Source of the DNA: Drosophila persimilis
Lineage: Eukaryota > Arthropoda > Insecta > Diptera > Drosophilidae
DNA: 64,000 bases
Direction of reading: 5' to 3'
NCBI RefSeq assembly: GCF_003286085.1
Contig: NW_020825331.1
Coordinates: forward strand, 1,958,345 to 2,022,344
Part shown: positions 1 to 10,338 of the stretch, piece by piece
Layout of the letters: each line of letters starts with the position of its first letter
Position numbering within the stretch: position 1 is the stretch's first letter
The notes under the pieces: model-generated
Told to the model about the DNA's origin: nothing
What the model saw: the letters and a program-made list of their open reading frames with translations, nothing else
Databases searched by the model: none
Program-made: the position numbers and the translations under genes

Positions 1-2083
1 GTTTTCCGCACCACTCACATCACAGAAATAGAAACAAATAACGCTAATTATTTTTTGTACTTATTATACTTATTTGTTTGCATTAAAAGCCACAACACAG
101 CGAAATCCGTTCTCGTTTCAGCCAAAAGCTGTTTTTAGATGCCAAAAAACACGAACACAGATCCGATATGATAAAAGCTTTTTTAAGGCCCGGCTCGGCT
201 CCCTCTCTCGCAGCTCCAGCAACAACAACAACAAATGTGGAAAACATTTGCCACAACCAACAACAAAAGTTGTTTCAGTTTAAATGTTAACAGAGACTTG
301 AGGGTCGTCGTTTCATTTGATTTCGATTTGAATTTATTATTATTCTTATTGTTTGGTTTTGTTTTGACATGCGCTCGCAAAATGTTGTATAATGTTTTAG
401 CACAATTTGTTCAATTATCTCGATTCATTTGAAGTTCTTTATAGAACGCTTTTTGAAGTTTTTCAATGGTTATTATATTATTACCAATTTGTTTGGGCTT
501 ATTTTGATGGAGCTTGTACTACTTTGTCACGCTTCTGAATATTCTTTTTATTTTATTTAATTTTTTAAGAAATCTTAAAGCACTTAGATCTCTTTTTGTT
601 CAAGTTTGGGGGGTTATCTTTATTATAAAGCTTCATACATTTTTGTACGTAATACAGAGACCATCAACAGATCTGTTCTCATATATAGCTCACAATGGAT
701 CTATGTAATGATATATAATTGTCCACAATCGATCTGCAAACGTATGTAAATTATTATTATTATTGTTTGGCACATTTTTCAGTATCTTTAGTCTTTTCTA
801 AATAGCAGTTGCTATCATAACTATTTATATTCATTATTTCTTATTTTGTACAGATCTATGCACTTTTCTTTTTTACTAATTATAAGACTTTATAATTCCT
901 TTTTGGGGAAAAATGCAACAAACATGTTTTCAGTAGCTTTTACTTACTGCAACAACAAGAAAATCACTCAAAAAAAGTGCACTACGAATATTGTCAACAG
1001 GCGGAAAAACAGTTGAAACACAAAAACACACTCGAAAAAAAAAACAAACACCTATTTATTTGTGATTTGTGATAATAACGACGACAAAGACACGGCGGAG
1101 GGGAGAGGAGTGGAGTAGACGGTATATGCGATCCAGATGCCAGCAAGTTCGTTCCGTTCAAAATGACATATCGGTGTGGGCCAAGTTTTTATTTTGTGTT
1201 GTTTTTGTCGGGTATTCGAAAACCCCGCGATAGGCGCCTCCGACCACAACATGACACTTGTTCTCACCCACTGTTACTGTTACTGTTACTGTCGCTGCTA
1301 CCGTCACTGGTCACTGTTATACGAAGGGGTGTATTTGCTCTCTTTCGGGTCATATTCAAAAATCATGTTGAGTTTAAAAAGCCTTGTAACAAAAGGACGC
1401 TCAAGTCGGAGCTGGTTGGTTGTTTGTGAATGCATTTTTTGTGGAAAATCGCTCATTACCATTCCCGCGCAAACCAAACGCTCACACCAAAGAGCAAGAG
1501 AGACGATCTTTCGCTCTCTTGAGAGACGGCTGCTGTTACTGATACTGTTACTGTTACTTCAACTGTTACGCTCTCTCTCTCTCTCTTTTGGTGCTCGATC
1601 AGCGCGGAGTCTGCGCAACAGGAAAAAAAAAGGGGAAGGGAAATTGAAGACCCGTGCGAACCTCACCTCGGCGTGTTTTGACGAGCAATATACCTTGAAG
1701 ACAAAATCGGATTTTTCAAGCCGATACTTCAAGGTATATTAGGTAAAAGGTGTGGATTTTAATTTGCGTGCGTTGGTTTTTCCCAGCAGGGAAATTTTAT
1801 TAGCTTCCCTCCAAGGGGGAGGGGGGGTTTGTTGAATGCATTAACTGATTTAAAAACTTATGCAAAACAGTCGCCAAATTGTAAAGCCATCTCAACGAGA
1901 TTTTGGTATTCTTATAGATATCAGATATCGAGAGAGTCTGCCCACACAGTTGTCTCGCTATAATTCTGAGAATATCGAACTGAAAACTGACTATAGATCC
2001 AGATTTGAACGTATAACCGACAAATATAATACATGGTCTACTGTAGCCTACATTTCTTTCTCCATGGAGTAAGACACATACCT
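1..2083. other. Intergenic DNA left of the zinc-finger gene
   Basis: I see no supportable coding region here. The open frames present are short or made of repeat translation, such as the Leu/Cys-rich frame over the repeated CTGTTA units near 1,270-1,310 and 1,530-1,570. The stretch contains A/T-rich DNA (1-1,050), CTGTTA-type short repeats, a (CT)n tract near 1,572-1,588, and a strong hairpin at 1,687-1,740 listed separately. The right end should include the 3' UTR of the minus-strand zinc-finger gene that stops at 2,084. Confidence 0.6.
1687..1740. repeat. 54-nt near-perfect inverted repeat (hairpin)
   Basis: A 14-nt arm at 1,687-1,700 (AATATACCTTGAAG) is exactly complementary to 1,727-1,740. 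Inside it a second pair, ATCGG at 1,706-1,710 and CCGAT at 1,721-1,725, closes a 10-nt loop. The whole folds as a 19-bp stem with a small asymmetric internal bulge. It lies about 340 bp beyond the stop codon of the minus-strand zinc-finger gene. It could be a structured RNA element, a small foldback element or chance; nothing else in the sequence decides. Confidence 0.8.
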
Positions 2084-3127
2084 TTATGCATGCTTCTTGA
2101 TGACATGCTGCTTCAGATCGACGATCCGACGGAAGGCATAATTGCACAACTGGCAAATGTGTGGCTCCCGTCCGTGCTCCTGGGTGGAGCACACATGTTT
2201 GTTGAGGTCACAGAGCCGATTGTAGCCCTTACCGCAGGCGGGACACAGATAGGGACGATCTTTAATGTGACTGCTCTGCACATGCTTTTTGAGGTGATCG
2301 ACGGTGGTGAAGTCCGCCTGGCAGATATGGCACACATGGCGGCGGATCAGGACATGCATGCGTTCGAGATGTCCTCGCAATGCCCCTCGGGTCGTGTGCA
2401 ACTTGCCACAGAAGCAGCACTCGAGTGAGCTCTTCTGGTGTGTGTCCGCGAGGTGGCGGATCAGGCTCATGCTGCCGGGGAAGCCGTTTCCACAGATGGG
2501 ACACACATAGCCGCTGGGCATGTGATCGGCTATGCAGGCCTCCTTGTCGAGGTCCATGGGCCAGCCAAAGGTGACATCGTCATCCCAGTCCACGCTCGGC
2601 AGTATATCGTCGATGTTCTCCTCCAGCATTTCCAGCTCCTCGGTATCGCCCACCTCGCTGTGAGTTTTCCTTGGCGCCAGATCGTGCGCCAGCTCGGCAT
2701 GTGCCTGCAGCGCATCCATGCTGCTGAAAGTCCTCACATCGTTGCGGCTATTCGCGCACATAGCGCAGTAGAAGAGCGAATGCAGGCCGTGCCAGGTCAC
2801 TACGTGCCGGTAGAGGAACGTCGTCGAGGAGTAGCGCTTGCCGCACTGCAGGCACAGGAATCGGCCGTCGGCATGCTTTCGCGCCAGGTGCCGCTCCAGC
2901 ACCTTCTCGTCCCCGAAGAGGGTCAGGCAGTGCTTGCAGATGTGGAGGCGCCACAAGCGACCCGCACAATGCTGCTCGTGTTGCTTGGTCTTTGGGTACC
3001 AGCGAAAGCTGGCCAAACAGGAGCTGCAGTGGTACAGCCGGTCCTTGGTCTGCTTCTGTGGAGGCAATCCCTGGGCACCCCCGGGCTGGCCACCCGGTGG
3101 CTTGGGCTTAAGCGGCTTGCCACTCAT
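2084..3127 (-). CDS. C2H2 zinc-finger protein, nine fingers, 347 aa
   Basis: A single uninterrupted exon runs from ATG at 3,127 to the stop at 2,084. Nine C2H2-type fingers are visible. An atypical first one uses C34/C37 with H50/H53. Clear fingers follow at C64/C67/H80/H85, C92/C95/H108/H113 and C121/C124/H143/H148 (long loop). After an acidic linker (about residues 157-196, many E/D) come C209/C212/H225/H230, C237/C240/H253/H258, C266/C269/H282/H287, C295/C298/H311/H318 and C325/C328/H341/H346. The N terminus is Pro/Gly/Lys-rich. Finger arrays of this kind bind DNA, so a nuclear transcription-factor role is likely, but the target is unknown. I see no ZAD or BTB domain. The gene is divergent from the MINDY-3 gene, 572 bp between start codons. 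I do not recognise the individual gene. Confidence 0.9.
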   Translation of the reverse strand: MSGKPLKPKPPGGQPGGAQGLPPQKQTKDRLYHCSSCLASFRWYPKTKQHEQHCAGRLWRLHICKHCLTLFGDEKVLERHLARKHADGRFLCLQCGKRYSSTTFLYRHVVTWHGLHSLFYCAMCANSRNDVRTFSSMDALQAHAELAHDLAPRKTHSEVGDTEELEMLEENIDDILPSVDWDDDVTFGWPMDLDKEACIADHMPSGYVCPICGNGFPGSMSLIRHLADTHQKSSLECCFCGKLHTTRGALRGHLERMHVLIRRHVCHICQADFTTVDHLKKHVQSSHIKDRPYLCPACGKGYNRLCDLNKHVCSTQEHGREPHICQLCNYAFRRIVDLKQHVIKKHA

Positions 3128-3699
3128 CCAATAAGCGATTTAACGTCGAAACTAGTCCAGATAAATCGCAAAGCAAACAAAAAACGAAAGTTGTGGAGGG
3201 AAACTGCATCGCCAGGGCTGCACCATATCGAAACTGGTATTTTTGGCCAGCCCTGAACTGAAATTTATTTGAACATAGTATGCCGACAAATTCCACTTCT
3301 CAATCAAATGAACTCATACTAATACTCTTCATACTCTTCAAATCAAATATCGCCCTAAAACTATACACTCGGCACAATTTCAACACAAGTAATTTTATTT
3401 TAAGTGAGTATTTTTGGGACGGGGCGCATTCCGCAAGGTATTTTCACAGTTCTCGGTTTCTGGGCACACAGCCCCTACACTGTTGCATTTGCAGCCCACA
3501 CAGCGCCCCAAGGAAAAACGAAAATAAAAAGGCAGAGATGCCAACAAAATAGTGGCATTAACTGCATTTCGATACATACGAAACACAATTTTCGTGTGTG
3601 TGTGTTTTCCCTTTCAAAACAGTCGCCAGGCCCCGAGTGCAGCAAAAGCGCATCAGCAGCAGCAGCACACACAATCCACACACAAAACAGAAAAACGAT
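3128..3699. promoter_or_regulatory. Shared divergent promoter region (zinc-finger gene / MINDY-3)
   Basis: The 572 bp between two divergent start codons must hold both 5' UTRs and probably both promoters. Two CAGCCCTG cores resembling Ohler motif 7 are present: one on the minus strand at about 3,211-3,223, pointing at the zinc-finger gene, and one on the plus strand near 3,250-3,257. No clear TATA box is seen at either side. The exact start sites cannot be fixed from sequence. The segment near 3,590-3,690 is CA/GT-rich and is probably the MINDY-3 5' UTR. Confidence 0.45.
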
Positions 3700-6600
3700 A
3701 TGAACGAGGAAACCGTAGGGGAGCCCAGCGAGAAATCTGCCTCGCAAAAAAGTGCATCGGAGTCAACATCGATGACGTTGGCCTCGGCAATCTTGGAGCA
3801 GAACGACACTGCAACTGCTGCTGGACAGCAGCGGCAGGAGCAACGTCCCACTACAAGTGCTGGGCCGCCCACAATATCGGCCGCCCAACGTCAGCAGGAG
3901 CAGGCGTCGTCCACTCCTGGCGGCGGGCCGCAGACCCCAAAACAAAAACCACAGCAACAGCAACAGCAGCAGCAGTTGCCGCCGATGCCGCAGTTGAATG
4001 CAAATGATATGCGCGAGCTGCGCGAGATAAAGCAGTTGTTGTGGGGCGATAATGTGCGCGAAGATGTATTCAAGCGTTGGTCTCAAGGTAATCATGCACC
4101 ACCCACAACCCACCACCCACCACCCAAAACAGAAAAACACCCACCCACCCACACACACACACACGCAAATGCACGCACACGCACAGGCTGCAGCAACCCA
4201 ACGCCCATCAAATGCAAACCACAAAAAATAAAAAAAAAAAAACCAAAATTCTTTTGCGCGCCCTTTTTTTTCATGTATTATTTGTTGTTCTTTTTAGGAT
4301 TTGAGTTTAGTGATTATGAGCCGTCGGCATTGGTGCAAAAACAGGGCGGCCCTTGTGCTGTGATAGCGCCCGTTCAGGCGTATTTGCTTAAGATAATTAC
4401 CATGGACACTCACGAGTTTCGATTGTCGGAGGTAAGTGATATACATAAATGTTCTTGCTGTTTTTATTTTCATTCCATCCATTCATCCTTGCCTCGTCTG
4501 CTAAAGATAACTCCAGCGGAGTGCAAGCGTCTACTCATACAGGCCCTGTGCAATATATTACGGAATTGCCGTGCCCCACGCTATCGTCTTGTCCAGCTGC
4601 ATCGGCATCGCACCAACAGTGACAACCAGACAACCAAAGAGAGAGCCGCCACATCGGGAGCATCAGCAGCAGCCGTTGGAGGGGGAGGAGAAGGTGGCGC
4701 AGGACCTAATGCGAATGAAGTGGATGAGGAGGCCGAAGAGGCAACACCTGAAACGGTGGAGCATCTAACAGGGAAAGACAATAAAGCTGGACAGGCCTCG
4801 TCGTCCCACCATCATCCGGACCGTGACCTCACCCCCGACGAGTTCCATTCACGTCTCTATACGCTACACTTTCTCGATGGTCCGACAGTGTCGCGATACT
4901 TCGGTGATCATTACAACCAACTGACGGACACCTATGGCGTGATGCTCTTCATGTACTCGGTGTTCCTTACCAAGGGCATTGAGCTGGTCGCCGCCGACAT
5001 ATCCGACACCTCGGAGCCGATCATACACAGAACCTTTGGCTATGGCGGCCAGTCCATGATTAATCTAATGCTCACGGGTCGTGCCGTGGGCTATGTGTGG
5101 GACCATGAACAGGATGTTGGCGGCTTAAAGTTGAGGGGAATCTGCGAACAGAGCGATATTGGATACATAACGACAATGGAGCAGATGCGCTACTGCACAG
5201 TGGGTTCGTTCTACAAGAATCCCAGATATCCCGTCTGGGTGATGGGTTCAGACACGCATTTAACTGGTACGAAAGAGCAACCTTCGCTGAGGAATGAAAC
5301 TATACATTTGATTCTTTTCCGGTCTCTTTCGCAGTGCTATTCAGCCACGAGAAGAAGCTCGTCTCGCCGGAGACGCCCTCAGAGCACGGTCGTCGCATAT
5401 TCAAGTCGTTCGACCCGGAGGGTAATAATTTCATAGCCTCGTCCCTTCTACGTGAAGTATTGGCCCAATTGAATCTTGTCAGTGAACAGGGATAGTAAGT
5501 ATTTACCCTCCTCCCTACCCCATTGAAATGTCTCTCTCATTTATCATTTTTGTGCGCTCTGTTTTCTTGTTCTTGTTGTATCTTGTTCCCCCCACCGCCC
5601 CCCGCCATCGTACAGTGTTAATCTCATGATGAAACGTTTGGATCCAGAGAATTTGGGCATCATATTGCTGAATGCTTTCATGGAGGAATTCTTTCCATGC
5701 GAGCGACATTCCGCACCCGATACGTTTGAGCTAATGCACTACAACGGCATACCAGGCTCCAATGGCAACAACAAGGTCGGTTTATATGTAACTTCTCAAC
5801 ATCTATATATCCAATAACACTTAGTCGATAGTCGACGTCTCTGATAGACTGGGGGCCCGAACAACTTTTAATGCATTTTTTGTCTGTATGATTTTGGGGA
5901 GGTTTCGTCAAACGGCTGCAGCCTAGCCGGTTATCCATAGATTTCTATCAAGGACACCTTAAACGACGACTCATAGACCTAAGCGCATATTAATAAAATT
6001 TAAAAACAACAAGAACCGAATTTAATGCGACTTTTCCTGACTTTTAAACAAGAATTTTGCATTTGAAAGTTTAATATTTGCCAGACGGCGAACTTAAGCT
6101 TTAATTCTTTAACTTTAATTCGATAGTTAGCTGCATTCTTTAGAATAAATTTCTACATTAGTTATTCCTTAGTTTCAAAGATCCCCCAGTCTATCAGAAG
6201 AACTCGGTTTGATGCCAGGACAAATAAAAGGTCAAGTTGGGTTGTAATAGGATGTTTTTAATCAAGTCTTGGACATAAAAAAATATAATTATTCATTAGG
6301 GAACCAGGAAATATATAATTGGAAGGAGGCATAAAGAATGGGATTCTTAATAGGTGTTTGAGGGATTCTGACGGCCATAAAATCATAGGTTCTGATGGAT
6401 CTATAGGCATTTGGTATATGTGGCTTCCATTCTTTATAATCCAGGCTTTATATTAGGGTTCCAATAGGGTTACATATGTTTGGAATTGTTTTCGTGGGTT
6501 CTCTGGGTTTATAGAGATTTGGAAAGACCCCTGTTCCCTGTTTTAAGAGTTCCAACTATATATAATTCCTGCATATTCCAATTTTTGGACTGAGAAATTA

Positions 6601-6968
6601 CGGTTCTAGCAAAAGAATTAAAGACTCTAATTTTATAAGGGCTAAGGTATGCCAAAAAGTGTATTATAATGATGGCATAGAATCATGTAAATATTGATAT
6701 TTGGTACTGATCTTCTATGTGGAAGATCTATCCTATATATTTAGGCTTTGGTGGGTCTTGCTTCTCCCCGTCGTTTTAATGATTACATTTTAATAATCTT
6801 CCTTGGCTTTTTTTGCAGGTGCGCTACTATTGCGGTTCGGCCATTCTACTAGAGGGGGATCTGAAGTCGATGTGTGCCTCGAATCCGATGGTGACTTGCC
6901 TCCAGACCAAGTGGCCGAATATCGAGATCAATTGGCATGATCCCTGCCATACACCATCATTGAATTGA
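3700..6968 (+). CDS. MINDY-3 (FAM188A)-type deubiquitinase, 583 aa
   Basis: Six coding exons: 3,700-4,087, 4,298-4,431, 4,507-5,266, 5,335-5,494, 5,616-5,775 and 6,819-6,968. All junctions are GT...AG, and the exons sum to 1,752 nt (584 codons). The protein matches the MINDY-3 family, cysteine proteases that cleave K48-linked ubiquitin chains. The Q-GGPCAVIAPVQA motif puts the catalytic Cys at residue 149. The conserved His is in the SDTHLTVLF motif at residue 425. A DPEGNNFI segment resembles the family's EF-hand-like part, and the C terminus has the typical LQTKWPNIE block. Compared with the roughly 445-aa human protein it carries an extra Gln/Ser/Thr-rich N terminus (about residues 1-115). 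It also has a Ser/Gly/Glu-rich insertion encoded near 4,620-4,800. I chose the ATG at 3,700; an in-frame upstream ATG at 3,598 lies in CA-repeat-like sequence. I believe the fly gene is CG7332. Confidence 0.88.
5841..6197. mobile_element. Possible MITE-like segment bounded by 15-bp inverted repeats
   Basis: Inside the last and largest MINDY-3 intron (5,776-6,818), CTGATAGACTGGGGG at 5,841-5,855 is perfectly complementary to 6,183-6,197. The 357-bp A/T-rich segment between has no open frame. Perfect 15-bp terminal repeats around a short non-coding A/T-rich core are typical of miniature DNA transposons. I cannot see a convincing target-site duplication, and the family is unknown. It may instead be a chance or structural intronic inverted repeat. 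Confidence 0.4.
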
Positions 6969-7755
6969 CATCGCCAGCTGCCAGCAGCAGTCGCAGTCGC
7001 AGCCGTTGCCGAAGCCGAAGGCGCCGCAGCAGGTGGAAAGCGGCGACAGCAAAAAAAGAAAGAAAAAAAGCGAAAGCAGCAGCAAAAGCCGATGGAGTAG
7101 TAGGAGACAGCAAACTAAAGCATATAAACAAATAAGAGAAAAGTATACAAATTTGCCTGAATGGGGGGAACAGGCGACAGACAAATGCACACAAATATTT
7201 TGAATTATGAAAATCTTTTCGAACGATTTGTGGTATGTGTATTTATTGAAAAGTGTTTACAAATAAAAAAAAACAAAAAAAAAAAAAAAACAAAGGAGAA
7301 ACATTGAGAAATGCACTCTGGAAGAGAGCATTTTTGGAGGAGAACAATAAAAGGAAATGAAGTAAATGGATAGGAGAATGCCAAGCGTTGATTCTCCCTA
7401 CCTCCACACAGACACACACACACACACCCTTATGCATAGCTGTATGCAAAAATATTATTAACAAAAAAAAAAAATATATATATATAAAAAACAAAGGAAA
7501 AAAATGGAAAAAAAACAAAAAATTATCGATGTATAAAAATCCACAAAAACTAAAAAATATATTCAACAAACAAAAAAACAAAATACTGTACGTTTCAAAA
7601 ATGGAAACTTAAAAAAAACAAAAAAGAATTACAGGCAACCACAAAAATTGTATGGAATTAAGTAAGACGTAAACACACAGAGAATAGAATGAATGAGAGA
7701 GAGAAAGAGCTCATAATTTAATTGAGAATTAGACAAAAGGTACAGGAGGAAGTCA

Positions 7756-7758
<3 letters not shown>

Positions 7759-7788
<30 letters not shown>
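7759..7788. repeat. (GA)n microsatellite
   Basis: Uninterrupted GA dinucleotide run of about 30 bp downstream of the MINDY-3 gene. GA runs are binding sites for GAGA factor and CLAMP in flies. Confidence 0.9.
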
Positions 7789-7790
<2 letters not shown>

Positions 7791-7957
7791 CGTAAGGAGC
7801 AAGAGCAGAGCGTAAAAGTAAGAAAAAAGATGCTATGTCGTAGAGTAACAAAAAACATATTTGTTCTTTGGCCTTTTAAACAAATTACTTGTAGTGTTAA
7901 ACAATTTAATAAAATTAAACGAAAAAAAACTCACACAAAACTACTAACATCAATGTG

Positions 7958-7968
7958 AAAGAGAGAGA

Positions 7969-8006
<38 letters not shown>

Positions 8007-8040
8007 TGGAAAGCGAAAGAAAGAGAGAGAGAGAGAGAAA
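7958..8040. repeat. Interrupted (GA)n microsatellite block
   Basis: About 80 bp of GA repeats in three runs separated by single substitutions and a short spacer. It is the densest GA block on the left side of the window. Confidence 0.9.
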
Positions 8041-8160
8041 GATCAAAGAACAGAATATTTCAAAAATAAATATAAAAACAAAAACAAAAAACACAGAAAC
8101 ACTAAATAGAAATTAACAAAAATAATAATTCAAACTTAAAATAAACAAACAACTGAAAAA

Positions 8161-10338
8161 ATCGCACCTCAATTTGTGATTTATTTGTAGAGAATAAAAA
8201 ACTAAGAGGAGAGCATAGATAGAGTATAGAGTTCTGGGTTCTAACATTTAAAAAAAATATCTACAATATTTTAAAGTGAGAAAATACACGGATTTAATGG
8301 GATAAACCAGAGAGACAACTAGTGTGTAGATTTCCAGGAGTAGGGATCTAAAAAAGAGTTTATTAATTGGTTTTATTTATTTAAATCAAACGAATTTAAA
8401 AGGAAATTAGATTAACCAGAGAGGCATACAGGGTTTCGGGAGTTGGGGTCCTCACGATAAGACATACCATGGCTGGACTTTGGCACTAAAAATCAACGAA
8501 CTTAATATTAAACAGGGGACTACACACATTGTATGTTCTCAAATATATTTCGAATTAAAAAAGTGCTTATTTTTAAAATTAATTGAGATCCGTTGAGGCT
8601 TAAGAAAAAGTTTGATAAACCATTTTATGTACAATCCACAAGCTCTACAGGTGCATCTATCTTTTACTACAAAAACTAAGTTGATCTTCTGCAAAAGGCA
8701 GTCAAATTTTATGTAAGAGAGTTCCCGTAAATTGGGGCTCCCTGAAAGGTTTCCTTTTATGGATCTGGCTTTAAATTCATTTTTTTGTTATCTATTTATT
8801 CTAGAACACAATTACCAATTTTGTAAGCTGCTATGAACCGTCGCATCTATCCGTATTCGGCTCTATCAAAACTATGATAGGAGTAGGAGATTTTTCTTTT
8901 AGGAACGTCCGTCTGTAAATTTGGGCTTCTTAAAGAATTATACATTTTTAAGAGCTACTGCCCTAAAAGATCTTTTGGTACGGCGTGCACATATTGATTT
9001 TTTATTGTATAATTGTAGGATCTTACAGAGACCTGTATGCTATAAAGGCTCTTTATAAAGGCCAAGACTTTCCTACATCTGTAGTACTGTGGAGCCGCCT
9101 CAAGAGTAAAGTTCTTCTTTTAAAAGACTGTAGAAAATTCACAAAATTCGTTTAGAATGTATTTTATATGAACCATAGGAATGGAAGGTCGGGATTTAGT
9201 TATTTTTTTGATCAAAGCCAGAACGTAATGGACAACTCTCAGAGATGTCCATCGAGCATTTATATCAGACTCGTTCCTTCCTCTCGCATTTGAGTACGAG
9301 CCACAGGTAGAGTATTCCGCTCATCCGAAAGTGCTGATTGGCGGAATGCCACCATTTTAATGCGCTCAAATTCAAGTACCCGCAATGAATCAGATGGTAT
9401 ATGGTATGGGTTAGGCATCAGGAAAAGTGCAACTATCAGAACCATTGAGGGGCTTGCTCATCGGCATGGATCCGGATTCAAACCTGCTTCTAAAACCCAT
9501 TCGTTCACATCGTTCGTAGCAACAGAACTACAACACAATACTGTGGCACGATTTCTTTACGATTGCTTGTTCAATTTTATAATTTATTGTACGAGTATTT
9601 TCACTCATTCAAGCTAATCATCTGCTCTTGGATCATCTGAGGGATTGATGCCTCTGTGCATTTCTCCGTCTGATAGCCGGGCAACGTGAGATCTTGGCCC
9701 GATGAATAGTAGCAGAGTTGGTCAAATGCAAATGACTTTGCCGGGTTGCCTGTCTGCTGGTGTTGTCTCCTTTCACATTTTTACCAATTGATCTATAGAA
9801 TTGAAATATAGAAGGAATACTCGTAAAGAGTTTACGAGAGGAAATGGGACTGCTATGTCCAGTTCTTTGATTTCTATTTTCAAAACTCCATTCAAAAATT
9901 ATGAAATAAATCTATAATATGAAAAAGATTGATCCGTTTTAAGGCTGTTTCATAGTCGATGGTAGAGGTCTACCGACCGTAGACGGTTTTTATTACCATT
10001 TACTCGTATATCTAGACATAATTTCATTCATTGTATAATCACACTTAGATTATTGGAGCCACAATATAATAGAAATATAAATAGAAATATGAGTAGATCC
10101 AGAGCAATGTAATTGTAATTACAACTAAAATAGAATAATAGAATAGGGTTCGCGATATCGAATTGTTTTGTAAGCTTTGCCCCGTTTAGTCCTCGTCCTG
10201 CCTCGTCCATTTCCACTTGCGTTTCCGGTGCAGCTGCTGCTGCTGCTCGCGCTGGTCCCCCGCATAGATTTTCACATCCAGTCGGTAGGTGGGTGTGGCC
10301 TGTGGCCTGGCGCGGCGACACTCCCTGGGCATCGGATC
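8161..10338. other. Intergenic DNA between MINDY-3 and flacc
   Basis: I see no gene in this A/T-rich stretch. The two genes converge here, so the right part (about 10,000-10,338) should include the flacc 3' UTR. The open frames present, such as one around 9,360-9,617, lack family resemblance and start in unconvincing context. Confidence 0.55.

Larger units (their letters stand above)
6969..8160 (+). other. MINDY-3 3' UTR and A/GA-rich downstream DNA
   Basis: After the MINDY-3 stop at 6,968 comes CAG/GCAGC-rich sequence, then a very A-rich stretch (about 7,260-7,650). Candidate polyadenylation signals AATAAA occur at 7,262-7,267 and again near 7,344. Two long GA microsatellites follow. No open frame here has coding character; those present are translations of homopolymer-like DNA. 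The true 3' end of the transcript cannot be fixed from sequence alone. Confidence 0.5.

Noticed and set aside
1176..1742. 188-aa open frame on the plus strand
   Set aside because: Leu/Cys runs come from CTGTTA and CT repeats; no family resemblance, no splice or start context.
2438..3256. 272-aa open frame antisense to the zinc-finger gene
   Set aside because: Shadow of the real minus-strand coding exon, which has nine ordered zinc fingers.
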